Assembly: GCA_963715485.1 (NCBI GenBank)
Contig: OY970244.1
Location: 1,240,001-1,304,000 of the forward strand
DNA: 64,000 nt
Source of the DNA: SG8-30 sp963715485
Lineage (GTDB): Bacteria > Pseudomonadota > Gammaproteobacteria > Steroidobacterales > Steroidobacteraceae
Direction of reading: 5' to 3'
The notes beneath the pieces are model-generated. The model worked only from the letters and a program-made list of their open reading frames with translations. It had not been told where the DNA came from and searched no databases. The translations under genes and the position numbers were made by a program. Numbering within the stretch: the first letter of the stretch is position 1; each line of letters opens with the position of its first letter. This document shows positions 44,103 to 54,483 of this stretch, piece by piece.

Positions 44103-44825
44103 TCACACGAGCGTGTGGAAGACGCGCTGGACATCGTCGTCCTGCTCGAGCTTGTCGATCAGCGTCAGCGCCTCGGTAGCCTGTTCCTCGGGAAGCTCCG
44201 TCGGCACCGTGCAGATGTACTCGTGCTCGGCTGAGAGCGGCTGAATGCCGCGGTCCTCGAGGGCCTTCTGGACCATGCCGAAGTCGTCGAAAGCGCACCG
44301 CACCACGATCTGCGGTTCGCCTTTCTCCCCGGTGGACTCGCCCATCTCCTCCAGGCCATGGTCGATCAGGTACAGCTCGAGATCGTCCTGGTCGATCCCC
44401 GCCGGGTCGAGCCGAAACACGCCCATCTTCCTGAACAGGAAACTGACACTGCCATTGCTGCCTAGGTTGCCACCGAACTTGTTGAAGATGTTGCGCACGC
44501 CGGCGACGGTGCGGGTCGGGTTGTCGGTCGCCGTCTCGACGAGTACCGCGATGCCGTGCGGCGCGTATCCCTCGTAGACGATCTCCTGGTAATCCGCTGC
44601 TTCCTGGCCGGAAGCGCGCCGGATCGCGCTTTCGATCTTGTCTTTCGGCATGTTGATCGCGCGCGCGTTCTGGATCACACGGCGCAGCGTCGGATTGTTG
44701 GCGGGATCGGTGCCGCCCGAGCGGACGGCGATCGTGATGTCCTTGCCGATGCGCGCGAACTGCTTGGCCATGCGGTTCCAGCGCGCGAACATCGTGTGCT
44801 TTCTGACTTCGAATATGCGTCCCAT
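44103..44825 (-). CDS. yebC: YebC/PmpR-family protein
   Basis: The 240-residue protein matches YebC: MGRIFEVRKHTMFARWNRMAKQFARIGKDI at the start, NARAINMPKDKIESAIRRASG, YEGYAPHGIAVLVETATDNPTRTV and FLFRKMGVF. The family acts in translation or transcription regulation. The start at 44825 matches homologues. Confidence 0.93.
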   Translation of the reverse strand: MGRIFEVRKHTMFARWNRMAKQFARIGKDITIAVRSGGTDPANNPTLRRVIQNARAINMPKDKIESAIRRASGQEAADYQEIVYEGYAPHGIAVLVETATDNPTRTVAGVRNIFNKFGGNLGSNGSVSFLFRKMGVFRLDPAGIDQDDLELYLIDHGLEEMGESTGEKGEPQIVVRCAFDDFGMVQKALEDRGIQPLSAEHEYICTVPTELPEEQATEALTLIDKLEQDDDVQRVFHTLV

Positions 44826-44951
44826 GAGTGTTGCTCTCGCGTTGTGGCCGGCCAGCGCCCGCCGCAAGTCCTCGTTTCGGTCCGATTGCCACTAAACAGG
44901 GAATTGTCCCGGATCACCGGGGCCGAGCGCCAGCCCCGGGATTCGCGCCGC

Positions 44952-45818
44952 TCAGGCTGGCCGCGCGGCCACGAGCTGGCCGCGCTGGTAGTCCAGCACA
45001 GCGCGCTCGATCTCCTCGCGGGTATTCATGACGAAAGGGCCGTACTGCACCACCGGCTCGCGCAACGGCCTGCCCGCGAGCAACAGGAGACTGGCGCCGT
45101 CCGGGCCCGCGGCCAGGGAAACCACGTCGCCATCCGACAGCAGCCCCGCTACGCGGCGTGGCAGCAACCGCCGGTCCTCGCCGACGCTCACCTGGCCTTC
45201 GTAGGCATAGAGGAACGCATTGTGGCCAGCCGGCAGCGGCACCTGCACGCCGGCAGCGGGATCCAGCCTGAGGTCCATGAACACCGGTTCGGTCGTCCGG
45301 GTCCCGACCGGTCCCGTTGTCCGTTCATTCCCGTGGGTGAAGGTGCCGGCGATGATCCTGACAGTGCCGATGCCGGCAAGCTCGACGATGGGGATTTCAC
45401 TTGCCGGGATGTCCCGATAGGCGGCCGGCTGCATTTTCTCGGCGGCCGGCAGGTTGAGCCATAACTGGAAGCCGCGCATGCGGCCCTCGGTCTGCTGCGG
45501 CATCTCCGAATGAATGATGCCGCGCGCGGCTGTCATCCACTGGACGTCGCCAGGGCCCAGGTCGCCGCGGTTCCCTTCGCTGTCCTCGTGGCGCATGTGG
45601 CCGTCGAGCATGTAGGTGACCGTCTCGAAGCCCCGGTGGGGATGTGCGGGAAAGCCAGCGAGGTAGTCATCCGGATTGTCCGAGAAAAATTCGTCCAGCA
45701 TCAGGAATGGATCATGCCGCAGGTCCTGGGCGCTGCCGAGGCTGCGCCGAAGCTTGACCCCTGCGCCGTCCGAGGCCGGCACCGATTCGATGATCGAGAC
45801 GATGTTGCGGTGATTCAT
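44952..45818 (-). CDS. Pirin-family protein
   Basis: The 288-residue bicupin has the pirin motif HPHRGFETVTYMLDGHMRHEDSEG with the metal-ligand histidines and glutamate, plus HSEMPQQTEGRMRGFQLWLN. Pirins bind iron and some have quercetinase activity. It is separate from its neighbours. Confidence 0.9.
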   Translation of the reverse strand: MNHRNIVSIIESVPASDGAGVKLRRSLGSAQDLRHDPFLMLDEFFSDNPDDYLAGFPAHPHRGFETVTYMLDGHMRHEDSEGNRGDLGPGDVQWMTAARGIIHSEMPQQTEGRMRGFQLWLNLPAAEKMQPAAYRDIPASEIPIVELAGIGTVRIIAGTFTHGNERTTGPVGTRTTEPVFMDLRLDPAAGVQVPLPAGHNAFLYAYEGQVSVGEDRRLLPRRVAGLLSDGDVVSLAAGPDGASLLLLAGRPLREPVVQYGPFVMNTREEIERAVLDYQRGQLVAARPA

Positions 45819-45876
45819 GCTGGAAATATCTCTGGATCGATTCGCCTGGATGCGGCTTACGGGCGCCGGTACCGCG

Positions 45877-46467
45877 TCAGCCGGTTACCGGCGATACGCC
45901 GAACAAGCGGTAGTGGGCCCAGGCAACGAACCAGACGTAGAGCGCAAATCCGGCCACCACCACGATCAAGTCGTTGAAACGCCGTTCCGGCAACGCCTTC
46001 ACCGGACGGATTGGGCGACTCTTGAGCGAGATGCGATCCGCGACCGCCCATGCCAGGAACCCGCCGAACAACAGGATGTCGGGCAGCATGCCGTTTGCCA
46101 GCAGGTGGGCCACCGCCCATAGCTTGGTGGCGGTGAGCATCGGATGCTGGGCGGCAGCCTTGATGCGTCCCGGAAAATAGGTCGAGAGCAGCAGGGGAAA
46201 TACTGGAACCATCAGGATCGCGGCGATGTGCCTCAGCCAGTAGGGCGGCGAATAGACCAGCATCGGTTCGAGTTTCGCCTGGCCATAGCCCCAGACCATC
46301 AGGATGAAGCCGGCTATCGAGATGACACCGTACAGTCCCTTCCAGGGCTGCTCGCCGAGGCGCGCGACCATCTGGTCACGCCAGGCCGGCGCGACGATAG
46401 CGGTCGAATGGATGCCAAGAAAGATGGCCATGCCAGCCAGCAGGTACAAGATTCCCATTACATTCAT
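45877..46467 (-). CDS. NnrU-family membrane protein
   Basis: The 196-residue protein has five to six membrane helices and the NnrU pattern (GIHSTAIV, WKGLYGVISIAGFILMVWGYG, FPLLLSTYFPGRIKAAAQHPMLTATKLWAVAHLLANG). NnrU is linked to nitrogen-oxide metabolism in denitrifiers, but homologues occur widely; no denitrification genes are here. Confidence 0.85.
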   Translation of the reverse strand: MNVMGILYLLAGMAIFLGIHSTAIVAPAWRDQMVARLGEQPWKGLYGVISIAGFILMVWGYGQAKLEPMLVYSPPYWLRHIAAILMVPVFPLLLSTYFPGRIKAAAQHPMLTATKLWAVAHLLANGMLPDILLFGGFLAWAVADRISLKSRPIRPVKALPERRFNDLIVVVAGFALYVWFVAWAHYRLFGVSPVTG

Positions 46468-46486
46468 CCCTCGTCAGTTTCCCGGT

Positions 46487-46846
46487 TCAGCCACCGGCCC
46501 GCTTGACCTCGTAGCCTCGCCTGGCAAGTTCCGCGACCAGCAGGTCGCGATGATCGCCCTGGATCTCGATGCGCCCGTCGCGGACGGTTCCTCCGGAGCC
46601 ACAGCGGCGCTTGAGTTCGCCCGCCAGAGCCGCGAGTTCAGTCGGGCTCAGCGGCAGGCCGGACACGACCGACACTCCCTTGCCCTTGCGGCCGGCGACC
46701 TCCCGTGACACTCGCACCGTCTTGTCACGGGCCGGCTGGCCGCCCTGTCTGCGGCAGGCGCAATCAGCAACCGTGCGCCGGCAGCCCGGGCAGATGGCCC
46801 CAAGGCCCGTGGTGTAGACGATGCCGGGCGTCTGGCTGCGCCGCAA
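46487..46846 (-). CDS. yciH: SUI1/eIF1-like translation factor (YciH)
   Basis: The 119-residue protein has an N-terminal zinc-finger-like CPGCRRTVADCAC and the SUI1 domain (VSVVSGLPLSPTELAALAGELKRRCGSGGTVRDGRIEIQGDHRD). No ATG exists at the expected start; a TTG at 46846 with GGAG upstream is the best choice. The longer frame reads into the REP repeat. Confidence 0.87.
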   Translation of the reverse strand: MRRSQTPGIVYTTGLGAICPGCRRTVADCACRRQGGQPARDKTVRVSREVAGRKGKGVSVVSGLPLSPTELAALAGELKRRCGSGGTVRDGRIEIQGDHRDLLVAELARRGYEVKRAGG

Positions 46847-46896
46847 TGCGAGGCTCCGGTTGGCAGGACCGATACTATATCGAACGGTATCGATCG

Positions 46897-46973
46897 GTGC
46901 CGGGTCGGGGGTTTCGGGGGATTGCCGAACCGAGACTCGGCAGTGAAGCCGCCGAAACCCCCGACCCGGCACT
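46897..46973. repeat. REP-like palindrome, family B copy 2
   Basis: The 21-base arms (left GTGCCGGGTCGGGGGTTTCG plus one base at 46897; right ending at 46973) flank a second nested hairpin TGCCGA...TCGGCA. It shares its core with the copy at 12507-12593. It lies between divergent yciH and mmsA. Confidence 0.85.
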
Positions 46974-47032
46974 GTTTTCCCAGTCGGGTATCATGCTCAT
47001 CCCGCCATCCGTTCCCAGCCTGGTGCCAGACG

Positions 47033-48572
47033 ATGACCCGAAATGCCTCGATTTCAGCTGATTCCCCCGTCTCCCGCGTAGGTCATTTCATTGGTGGCAA
47101 GGCTGTTGCAGCGACCGGTCGGATGCTTCCGGTATCAAACCCGGCGACCGGCCAGGTCGTTCGAGAGGTCGCTGCCGCTTCCCGCGAGGACGTGTCTGCA
47201 GCGGTCGCCGCCGCGTCAGCGGCCTTTGCCGGCTGGCGCGCCACCACGCCGCTCAAGCGGGCCCGGGTCATGTTCCGCTACAAGGATCTGCTGGAGCGGA
47301 ATGCCGATCGCATCGTGGCGCTGATCACCGAAGAGCACGGCAAGGTACTCGACGACGCACGCGGCGAGCTCATGCGCGGCATCGAGGTCGTCGAATATGC
47401 CTGCGGCGCGCCGGAGCTGCTGAAGGGCGAGCACAGCAAGGACATTGGCCCCTCGATCGACAGCTGGTCCGAGTTCCAGCCGCTCGGCGTGGTCGCTGGC
47501 ATCACGCCGTTCAATTTTCCCGCGATGGTGCCGATGTGGATGTTTCCCATGGCGCTGGCCTGCGGCAACACGTTCGTGCTGAAGCCCTCGGAGAAAGATC
47601 CCAGCACGGCGATGGTGCTGGCCGAGTTGCTGCGGGAAGCCGGGCTGCCCGACGGCGTTTTCAACGTGGTCAACGGCGACCGCGAGGCAGTCGACGCGCT
47701 GCTCGAGGATCCGCGCGTGCAGGCCGTCAGCTTCGTCGGCTCGACGCCGGTGGCAGAGCATATCTACCGCACAGGGAGCGCTAGACGGCAAGCGCGTACA
47801 GGCACTCGGCGGCGCGAAGAATCACGCCATAGTCATGCCGGACGCCGACCTCGATAATGCGGTCGCGGCACTGATGGGCGCGGCCTACGGTTCCTGCGGC
47901 GAGCGCTGCATGGCGATCTCGGTCGCTGTCTGTGTGGGCGACCAGACCGCCGATGAGCTGGTCGCCAAGCTGGCGGCGCAGTTGAAGTTGCTCAAGGTCG
48001 GCCCCGGCACGATGCCGGGCGCGGAAATGGGGCCGCTGGTCACGCGGGAACACTTCGACAAGGTCCGTGGCTACGTCGACCTGGGCGTGGCCGAGGGTGC
48101 GGAACTCGTCTGCGATGGACGGGGACTCGTGGTGAAGGGCGGCGAACGGGGCTTTTTCCTGGGCGGTTGCCTCTTCGACCACGTCAGGCCGGCGATGCGT
48201 ATCTACCAGGAGGAGATCTTCGGACCGGTGCTGTGCGTGGTACGGGTCGATTCGCTGGCCGAGGCGATGGCACTCGTGGACGCGCACGAGTATGGCAACG
48301 GCACCTGCATCTTCACGCGCGACGGCGGTACCGCACGCTGGTTTACCGACAACATCCGGGTCGGGATGGTCGGCGTGAACGTAGCCTTGCCGGTCCCGGT
48401 GGCCTACCACAGCTTCGGCGGCTGGAAGCGGTCGCTTTTTGGACCACTGGCCGCCTACGGTCCGGACGCGGTGCGTTTCTACACGCAGCGCAAGACGGTC
48501 AGCCAGCGCTGGCCGGGCAACGCGGCGGAGAAGGCCCAGTTTGCCTTCCCAAGTTCCTCGACGCAGGGCTGA
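47033..48572 (+). CDS. mmsA: Methylmalonate-semialdehyde dehydrogenase, with one frameshift
   Basis: This CoA-acylating aldehyde dehydrogenase acts in valine and propionate catabolism. It has VGHFIGGKAVAATG, PFNFPAMVPMWMFPMALACGN, VGSTPVAEHIY, and after the break KRVQALGGAKNHAIVMPDAD and YGSCGERCMAIS with the catalytic cysteine. One extra base at about 47783 breaks the frame within TGSA-DGKR. Both halves are well conserved, so a sequencing error is likely. Corrected length is about 512 residues. Confidence 0.9.
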
Positions 48573-48628
48573 GCCCGGACTCGGGCCGTCCATCGACTGA
48601 TGCGCTGAGCCGATCGTTGCGTCCGGTC

Positions 48629-49324
48629 ATGCGCCTCAACAAGTTCATCAGCGAGACCGGTGCCTGCTCGAGGCGCGAGGCCGACGCGTGGATTGCCGCA
48701 GGACGCGTCACCGTGAACGGGCGTGAGGCGGAACTCGGCACCAAGGTGGGGGAGGGCGACGAGGTCTGCGTCGATGGCCGGCCGGTCGGGGCACCAAAGC
48801 GCCATGTCTATCTCGCGCTCAACAAGCCGGTCGGCATAACCTGCACCACGGAACGCCAGGTACGCGGCAACATCGTCGATTTCGTCCGGCACAGGGAGCG
48901 TATCTTCCCGATCGGGCGGCTCGACAAGGACTCGGAGGGGCTGATCCTGCTGACCAACAATGGCGACATCGTCAACGAGATCCTGCGCTCCGAGAACGAG
49001 CACGAGAAGGAATACGTCGTCGAGGTGGACCGGCCAGTCACACAAGGATTCCTGAGGTCGATGGCTGCCGGCGTACCAATCCTCGACACCGTGACCAAGC
49101 CCTGCCAGACGCAACGGCTCGGAAGGAACAGCTTCAGTATCGTGTTGACACAGGGGTTGAACCGGCAGATCCGCCGCATGTGCGAGCACTTTGGCTACAC
49201 GGTCCGCAGGCTCAGGCGCGTGCGCATCATCAACCTGACGCTCGAGGGGCTGCCTGTCGGCAAGTGGCGCAACCTGCGCCGTCACGAGCTGCAAGGACTG
49301 CTGCCCGGACGCAAGGACTGGTAG
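48629..49324 (+). CDS. rluF: 23S rRNA pseudouridine synthase, RluF-like
   Basis: The 231-residue protein has an S4 RNA-binding domain (MRLNKFISETGACSRREADAWIAAG) and the RsuA/RluF catalytic motif FPIGRLDKDSEGLILLTNNGD, then NRQIRRMCEHFGYTVRRLRR. It matches RluF, which modifies 23S rRNA U2604, across its length. Start ATG 48629; the longer frame upstream is out-of-frame mmsA. Confidence 0.9.
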   Translation: MRLNKFISETGACSRREADAWIAAGRVTVNGREAELGTKVGEGDEVCVDGRPVGAPKRHVYLALNKPVGITCTTERQVRGNIVDFVRHRERIFPIGRLDKDSEGLILLTNNGDIVNEILRSENEHEKEYVVEVDRPVTQGFLRSMAAGVPILDTVTKPCQTQRLGRNSFSIVLTQGLNRQIRRMCEHFGYTVRRLRRVRIINLTLEGLPVGKWRNLRRHELQGLLPGRKDW

Positions 49325-49345
49325 ACAGCGCCGGGTAAAGCTGGC

Positions 49346-50391
49346 TCAGGACGCCGGACGGAAATCCACGCGCTCCTCTGCAGGGATGCAGTAGATCTCC
49401 ACTGGCGAGGACGCGCCCGCGCAGCTGCAGCGCCGGCAACTCGATGACCCTATGCGAACTGCCGCATTCGTCGAGGGAGCGCTTCACGACGCTGGAGAAC
49501 AGGGCTTCCCCGGCGCGTGCGCGCTGACTGAGCCGGGACGCGACGTTCACCGTGTCGCCGATGATGGTGTAGTTCATGTAGGCCCGCGAGCCGACATTAC
49601 CGGCAATCACTTCGCCTGCATTGATACCGATGCCGAGACCGGTCTCTATGCCAAGGCGTCGCTTCCAGGACTGCCGCCAGGTCGCTGAAACCGGCCAGCA
49701 TTTCCTGCGCCGTGTCCACGGCGCGTTCTGGCGCGTCGAGCTGCTCCTTGGGAACGCCGAAGGCCACCATCAGGCCGTCGCCGGCCATATTGAATACCGT
49801 TCCGCCATGGCCAACCGTAATGTCGGTGAGCAGCGCAAAGTACTCGTTGAGCAGCGGGACCACGTCGGTCGGGCTGAGCTGCTCCGAGATGCTGGTGAAA
49901 CCGCGCATGTCGGCGAACATCACCGCGCTCCACACCCGGGTATAGCCGGGTTGCTCGCCCGCCCGTGAGGCGGCTGTGCAGCGACACGAGCCGGCCTGGT
50001 GCAGCTCGACCAGGTTGCCGGCGGGGTCCCTGAGGAACACCTGTTCCGAGCCGGGTCCGACGACGCCGTGCAGGATCCGGTAGTCGATCCCGAGACGCTC
50101 GAGCTCGGCGCGCGCCTCGGCGATATCCTCGACCGCGAACGCGACGTGCGGGGCAGACGGGTCGATCCCGAGACCGAGGTCCATCAGCGCGCCCTCGGCG
50201 CCCATCAGGTGCACCTGCGCATGCGGACCGGCGTTGATCCAGTGTCCGGGCACGCCCTTGATCTCGGGACGGCCGGTATCCGCGGTGAGTCCGAGTACCT
50301 TCTCGTAGAACTCACGTGCGCGGTCGGCGGCCTGCTGGGTCGCGGCAACACGGATGGCGTGGTGATGCAGGTCCACTATCTTGATCGGCAT
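49346..50391 (-). CDS. VOC domain fused to class III adenylate/guanylate cyclase, two frameshifts
   Basis: Residues 1-140 form a glyoxalase/VOC domain (HHHAIRVAATQQAADRAREF, VFLRDPAGNLVELHQ). A class III cyclase domain follows: VMFADMRGFTSISEQL with the first metal aspartate, FNMAGDGLMVAFG with the second, and YTIIGDTVNVASRLS. Single extra bases near 49668 and 49417 break the frame; after repair it ends SSPVEIYCIPAEERVDFRPAS. All catalytic residues needed for cNMP synthesis are visible. VOC-cyclase fusions are unusual. Confidence 0.8.
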
Positions 50392-50573
50392 TGATTCAGG
50401 CTCCAGCTGGCCACCCGGCGGCGCTACGGACGGCGACGCCCGCGCAGCGAATCGTGGATTCGGCACTTTACCGCGACGCGACCCTGCTTGGGCCCGATTC
50501 TACGTAATTGCCCCAATTCGAGCCGGCCTGCGCCGCGAGAAAGTGCATTCGAGTGGGAATTGGAGAACTTGCC

Positions 50574-50948
50574 ATGATCCGCCTGCCCGTCCTGCTGATG
50601 ACCGCGGGCACCCTGCTGCTGGGTGCGTGTTCGAAGGCCGAGCCGCCGGTGAGCTTTGCCGGCGACGTGCAGCCAGTGTTGAACGCGCGTTGCGGCGCCT
50701 GCCACCTGCCTGGCCAGCCCGGTCAGGAAGCGAGCGGGCTGAGCCTGGAGAGCTACGATGCCCTGATGAAGGGCACCAAGTTCGGTCCGGTGGTCATCCC
50801 CGGGGATGCGCTGTCCAGTGCGCTGACCATGCTCATCGAGGGCAGGGCGGATCCGTCGATTCGCATGCCGCACGGCGGCACCGCCTTGCCGGCCGAAGAA
50901 CAGAAACTCATCCACGACTGGGTTGCCCAGGGCGCCCAGAACAACTGA
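50574..50948 (+). CDS. Monohaem cytochrome c lipoprotein
   Basis: The 124-residue protein has a lipobox (LLGAC), then SFAGDVQPVLNARCGACHLPG with one CxxCH haem site, and SIRMPHGGTALP supplying the likely distal Met. It resembles the planctomycete-type cytochrome c domain. The family often feeds periplasmic electron transfer. No partner gene is adjacent. Confidence 0.85.
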   Translation: MIRLPVLLMTAGTLLLGACSKAEPPVSFAGDVQPVLNARCGACHLPGQPGQEASGLSLESYDALMKGTKFGPVVIPGDALSSALTMLIEGRADPSIRMPHGGTALPAEEQKLIHDWVAQGAQNN

Positions 50949-51014
50949 CCTGATCACGACGACGTGGATGCGGGCCGTCCCGTCCCGGCTCGTCGTCGCC
51001 CTGCGCAATCTGCT

Positions 51015-53187
51015 TCAGCCCCCGGGCGTCGCCTCGCGCGCCGGCACCGGAAACCCCCGCATGCGCAGCAGTGGTCCGACATCCGCGTCGCGGCCACGGA
51101 AGCTTCGATAGCCCGCGTCCGGATCGACCGTATTCCCGACCGACAGCACCTCGTCACGCAGCCTCCGCGGCGACAGCCTGGTCCCAGGGGCCGCCGGCCT
51201 CGAGGAACGCCTCCCAGGTGTCCGCAACGAGCTTGTCGGCCCACAGGTAGCTGTAGTAACCGGCCGAGTAGCTGTCGCTGGAGAAGATGTGGCTGAATTG
51301 CGGGGTGCGATGACGCATGACGATCTCGCGTGGCATGCCGATCTCGGCGAGCGTCTGTCGCTCGAAGCTGTCCGGGTCGATGGGCGTGTCGCCGGCCAGG
51401 TGCAACTTCATGTCGAGCAGTGCCGCGGACAGGTACTCGACCGTGGAAAACCCCTGATTGAAGGTCTCGGTCTCGCGCAGTCTCGCCGCCAACGCTTCCG
51501 GCATCGGCTCGCCGGTACGGTAGTGAATCGCGAATCGGTCCAGGACCTCGCGCGTGGCAAGCCAGTGTTCGGTCAGCTGCGAGGGTAGCTCAACATAGTC
51601 GCGCACCACCGAGGTGCCGGCCAGCGAGGGATAGGACACGTTCGACAACAGCCCATGCAGGGCGTGGCCGAACTCGTGAAACAGCGTCCTGGCGTCATGC
51701 CAGCCGATCAGGATTGGCTCGCCCGGAGCGCCCTCCACGAAATTCGAATTGTTCGAGACGATGGGAGTGATCGCTTTCTCAAAGCGTTCCTGGGCGCGAT
51801 ACGCGTTCATCCATGCGCCGGAGCGCTTGCCGACCCGCGCGAACGGATCCAGATAGTAGAGGCCCACGTGCTGACCGGTCCGGTCGCTGACCTGCCAGAC
51901 GCGCACGTCAGGGTGATAGACCGGGATGGCACCCGGTTCCACCGACGTGAACTCAAGGCCGTAGAGCTGTCCGGCCGTCCAGAACATCGCCTCGCGCAGC
52001 CGGTCGAGCTGCAGGTAGGGCTTGACCTCGTTTTCATCCAGATCGTACTTTGCCTTGCGGACCTTCTCGGCGTAGTAGCGGTAGTCCCAGGCCTCGATCG
52101 CAATGCCGGCGCCTTCGGCATCGGCGATCGCCTGCATGTCGGCGACTTCCTCGCGCACGCGTGCCACCGCCGGCGACCACACGGCCTCCATCAGCTCGAG
52201 CGTGCGCTCCGGGGTCCTGGCCATGGTTTTCTGCAGCCGCCAGTGCGCATGCGTGGCGAAACCCAGCAGCCTGGCCCGGTGCGCCCGCAGGGCGAGGATC
52301 TCGGTGATGACTGCGTTATTGTCGTGTGCGTCGCCTTCGTCGCCACGGTTGACGAAGGTCCGCCAGACCTGCTCCCGCAGTTCACGCCGTGACGAATAGG
52401 TCAGGAACGGCTCGACGCTGGAGCGCGTATTGGCCACCACCCACTTGCCGTCCAGCTTCCGCTCCGTCGCGGTTGCGGCCGCAGAGGCGATGAAGGTGTC
52501 CGGCAGCCCGGCAAGATCTCGTTCGTCGTCGATGACCAGCATCCGATGGTCCTCGTCGGCCAGGATGTTCTGGCTGAAGGTGGTAAACAGCGCGGCGAGC
52601 CGCTGGTTGATCGAGGCGACTTCCCGCTTGCCTGCAGCGTCGAGGCCAGCACCGGCAAGCACCAGGTTGGTGTAGCGGTTCCAGAGCAGGCGTTGCTGCT
52701 CGCCGCTCAGCGGTAGTGCTTCGCGCCTCTGGTACACCACCTCAATCCTGCGGAACAAGGCCTCGTTCTGGACTATCTTGTCGCGGAATGCAGCCAGTTT
52801 CGGCGCCATCTCGCGCTCGACGGCCTGCACTTCCGGCGTGCTCAGGCTCCCGCTGTAGATGCCGTAGATCGTGGCGACGCGGTTGAAAGCGCGACCCGAG
52901 CGCTCGAGCGCCGCGACGGTGTTGTCGAAATCGGGCGGTGCGGGATCGGCCGCGATGGCGTCGGTCTCCGCCAGCTGCGCGGCCATCGCGGCTTCGAGCG
53001 CCGGCTTCAGCAGCGACACACTGGCCTGGTCAAAGGGCGGGACGCCGCCGAACGGGCCGGGCCACGGTCCCAGCAAGGGATTTCCATTCTGTTCCACAAC
53101 ATGCATATCGGGGTCGATCCTGGTGGTGGCGCAGCCGGCGCCGGTGATCGTCGCGGCCAGCATGACGAGGGCGAGAGTATGGCGCAT
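51015..53187 (-). CDS. dcp: M3-family zinc oligopeptidase (Dcp-like) lipoprotein, one frameshift
   Basis: The N-terminus is a lipoprotein signal (TITGAGC lipobox). The catalytic motif HEFGHALHGLLS and downstream ligand region match peptidyl-dipeptidase Dcp. One extra base near 51166 shifts the frame at GGPWDQAVAA; the proper C-terminus (RLRDEVLSVGNTVD...FRGRDADVGPLLRMRGF) continues in the next frame to 51015. Corrected length is about 724 residues. A periplasm- or membrane-anchored peptide-degrading role is likely. Confidence 0.9.
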
Positions 53188-53347
53188 CGCGGGGTCTCCG
53201 GCACCAGTCTGCCGCCGCCGTCGGGCAGCAGATGGCTGCGATACGCGGGGCAGAATACCTGCGGAAATCATGACCCCGCAAGAGAGTCTCGACCCGCTGG
53301 ATTGCCACGATCCGCAGCGCTCTGCTGCGCTGAATATCGTCAGGGAA

Positions 53348-54454
53348 TCATGGCTTCAGCGCCCGGTACAGGAATGGCAGGCTGACATCCATCCGGTAGT
53401 CGATGTCGGAATGATTGTCGTCGAACTCCTCGTAGCGATGCCGGATGCCGGCCTCACTCAGGCGCTTCGAAAGGACTCGGGCGCCGTAGTGGATGTGGTA
53501 CTGGTCCTTCCAGCCACAATCGATGTATATGCCCTTGAGCGTCCTGAGCTCGCGCGCATGGGCCTTGACCAGGTTGACCGGGTCATGTCGCAGCCAGCGC
53601 TTCCAGCGTGATTCGATCAACTCTCCCGTTTCCAGATTGAACGGCACGCGGAATCCAAGCGGGGCCTTTGGATCCGGGTCGTAAGTGGCCGCCATGCAGA
53701 TGTTCATGATGGCGTGCACCTCGGCGTCCGAGAGCTTGGGCTTCTTCCACACCGATTCCAGGAAGCGCCGCACCCGGCCGTCGTCCCGACCGTCGCCAAG
53801 GCCCGCCGAGGCCAGTACGGCGTCATAGGCGCCCTCCCGCCGCTTCGGCTTGCGGTACTTGCTGAGTTCGTTGAGCGTGTTCGGCCAGTCGCCCCCATAG
53901 ACGAGGTCGAAGTACGCATCGCCGGAGTGATCAGCGATGGCACCCCAGTACTTCGCGTACTTCATTCCGTGGATGATCGCGCCATAGCCGCCGGAAGACT
54001 TGCCGAAACAGCCGCGGTGATCGCGGGAGGCGAGCGTGCGGAATTCGCGGTCGACGAAGGGGATGATTTCCCGGGTCAGGTAGTCCGCGTAGCGGCCGAT
54101 CGCCGTCGAATTCACGTATTGGTTGCCACCGAGGCGGGTGAAGCAGTCCGGGAATACCAGTATCGCCGGTCCCATCTTGCCTTCGTGGATCAGCCGCGCC
54201 GCGCGCTCAGCCAGGTTTTCGCTGAAGGGCTTCCAGTTAAGGTGCGCAGTCCCTGAACCGGTGAATCCGACCAGGTCATAGAGCACCGGAAAGCGCTTGC
54301 CGCGGCCGGGGCGACCCGTGTCGTACTGCGATGGCAGCCAGACCGCCAGCTGACGCACGTGCGGATCGCCCAGGGCGTTTCCCGCCAGGACCTTCGACGT
54401 ATGCTCCAGCACCACGACGCTGCCGGGACTGCGGACGGGACGCTTGAGTGCCAT
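53348..54454 (-). CDS. Esterase D-like alpha/beta hydrolase
   Basis: The 368-residue protein has a nucleophile elbow GCFGKSSGGYGAI (GxSxG), and an aspartate and histidine later (CGWKDQYHIHYG, DDNHSDIDYR) fit the triad. It resembles the enterochelin esterase/antigen 85-like PF00756 group. No signal peptide. Substrate unknown. Confidence 0.82.
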   Translation of the reverse strand: MALKRPVRSPGSVVVLEHTSKVLAGNALGDPHVRQLAVWLPSQYDTGRPGRGKRFPVLYDLVGFTGSGTAHLNWKPFSENLAERAARLIHEGKMGPAILVFPDCFTRLGGNQYVNSTAIGRYADYLTREIIPFVDREFRTLASRDHRGCFGKSSGGYGAIIHGMKYAKYWGAIADHSGDAYFDLVYGGDWPNTLNELSKYRKPKRREGAYDAVLASAGLGDGRDDGRVRRFLESVWKKPKLSDAEVHAIMNICMAATYDPDPKAPLGFRVPFNLETGELIESRWKRWLRHDPVNLVKAHARELRTLKGIYIDCGWKDQYHIHYGARVLSKRLSEAGIRHRYEEFDDNHSDIDYRMDVSLPFLYRALKP

Positions 54455-54483
54455 GGATGATTCTCCCGGTGGTAAGCGCCGCG

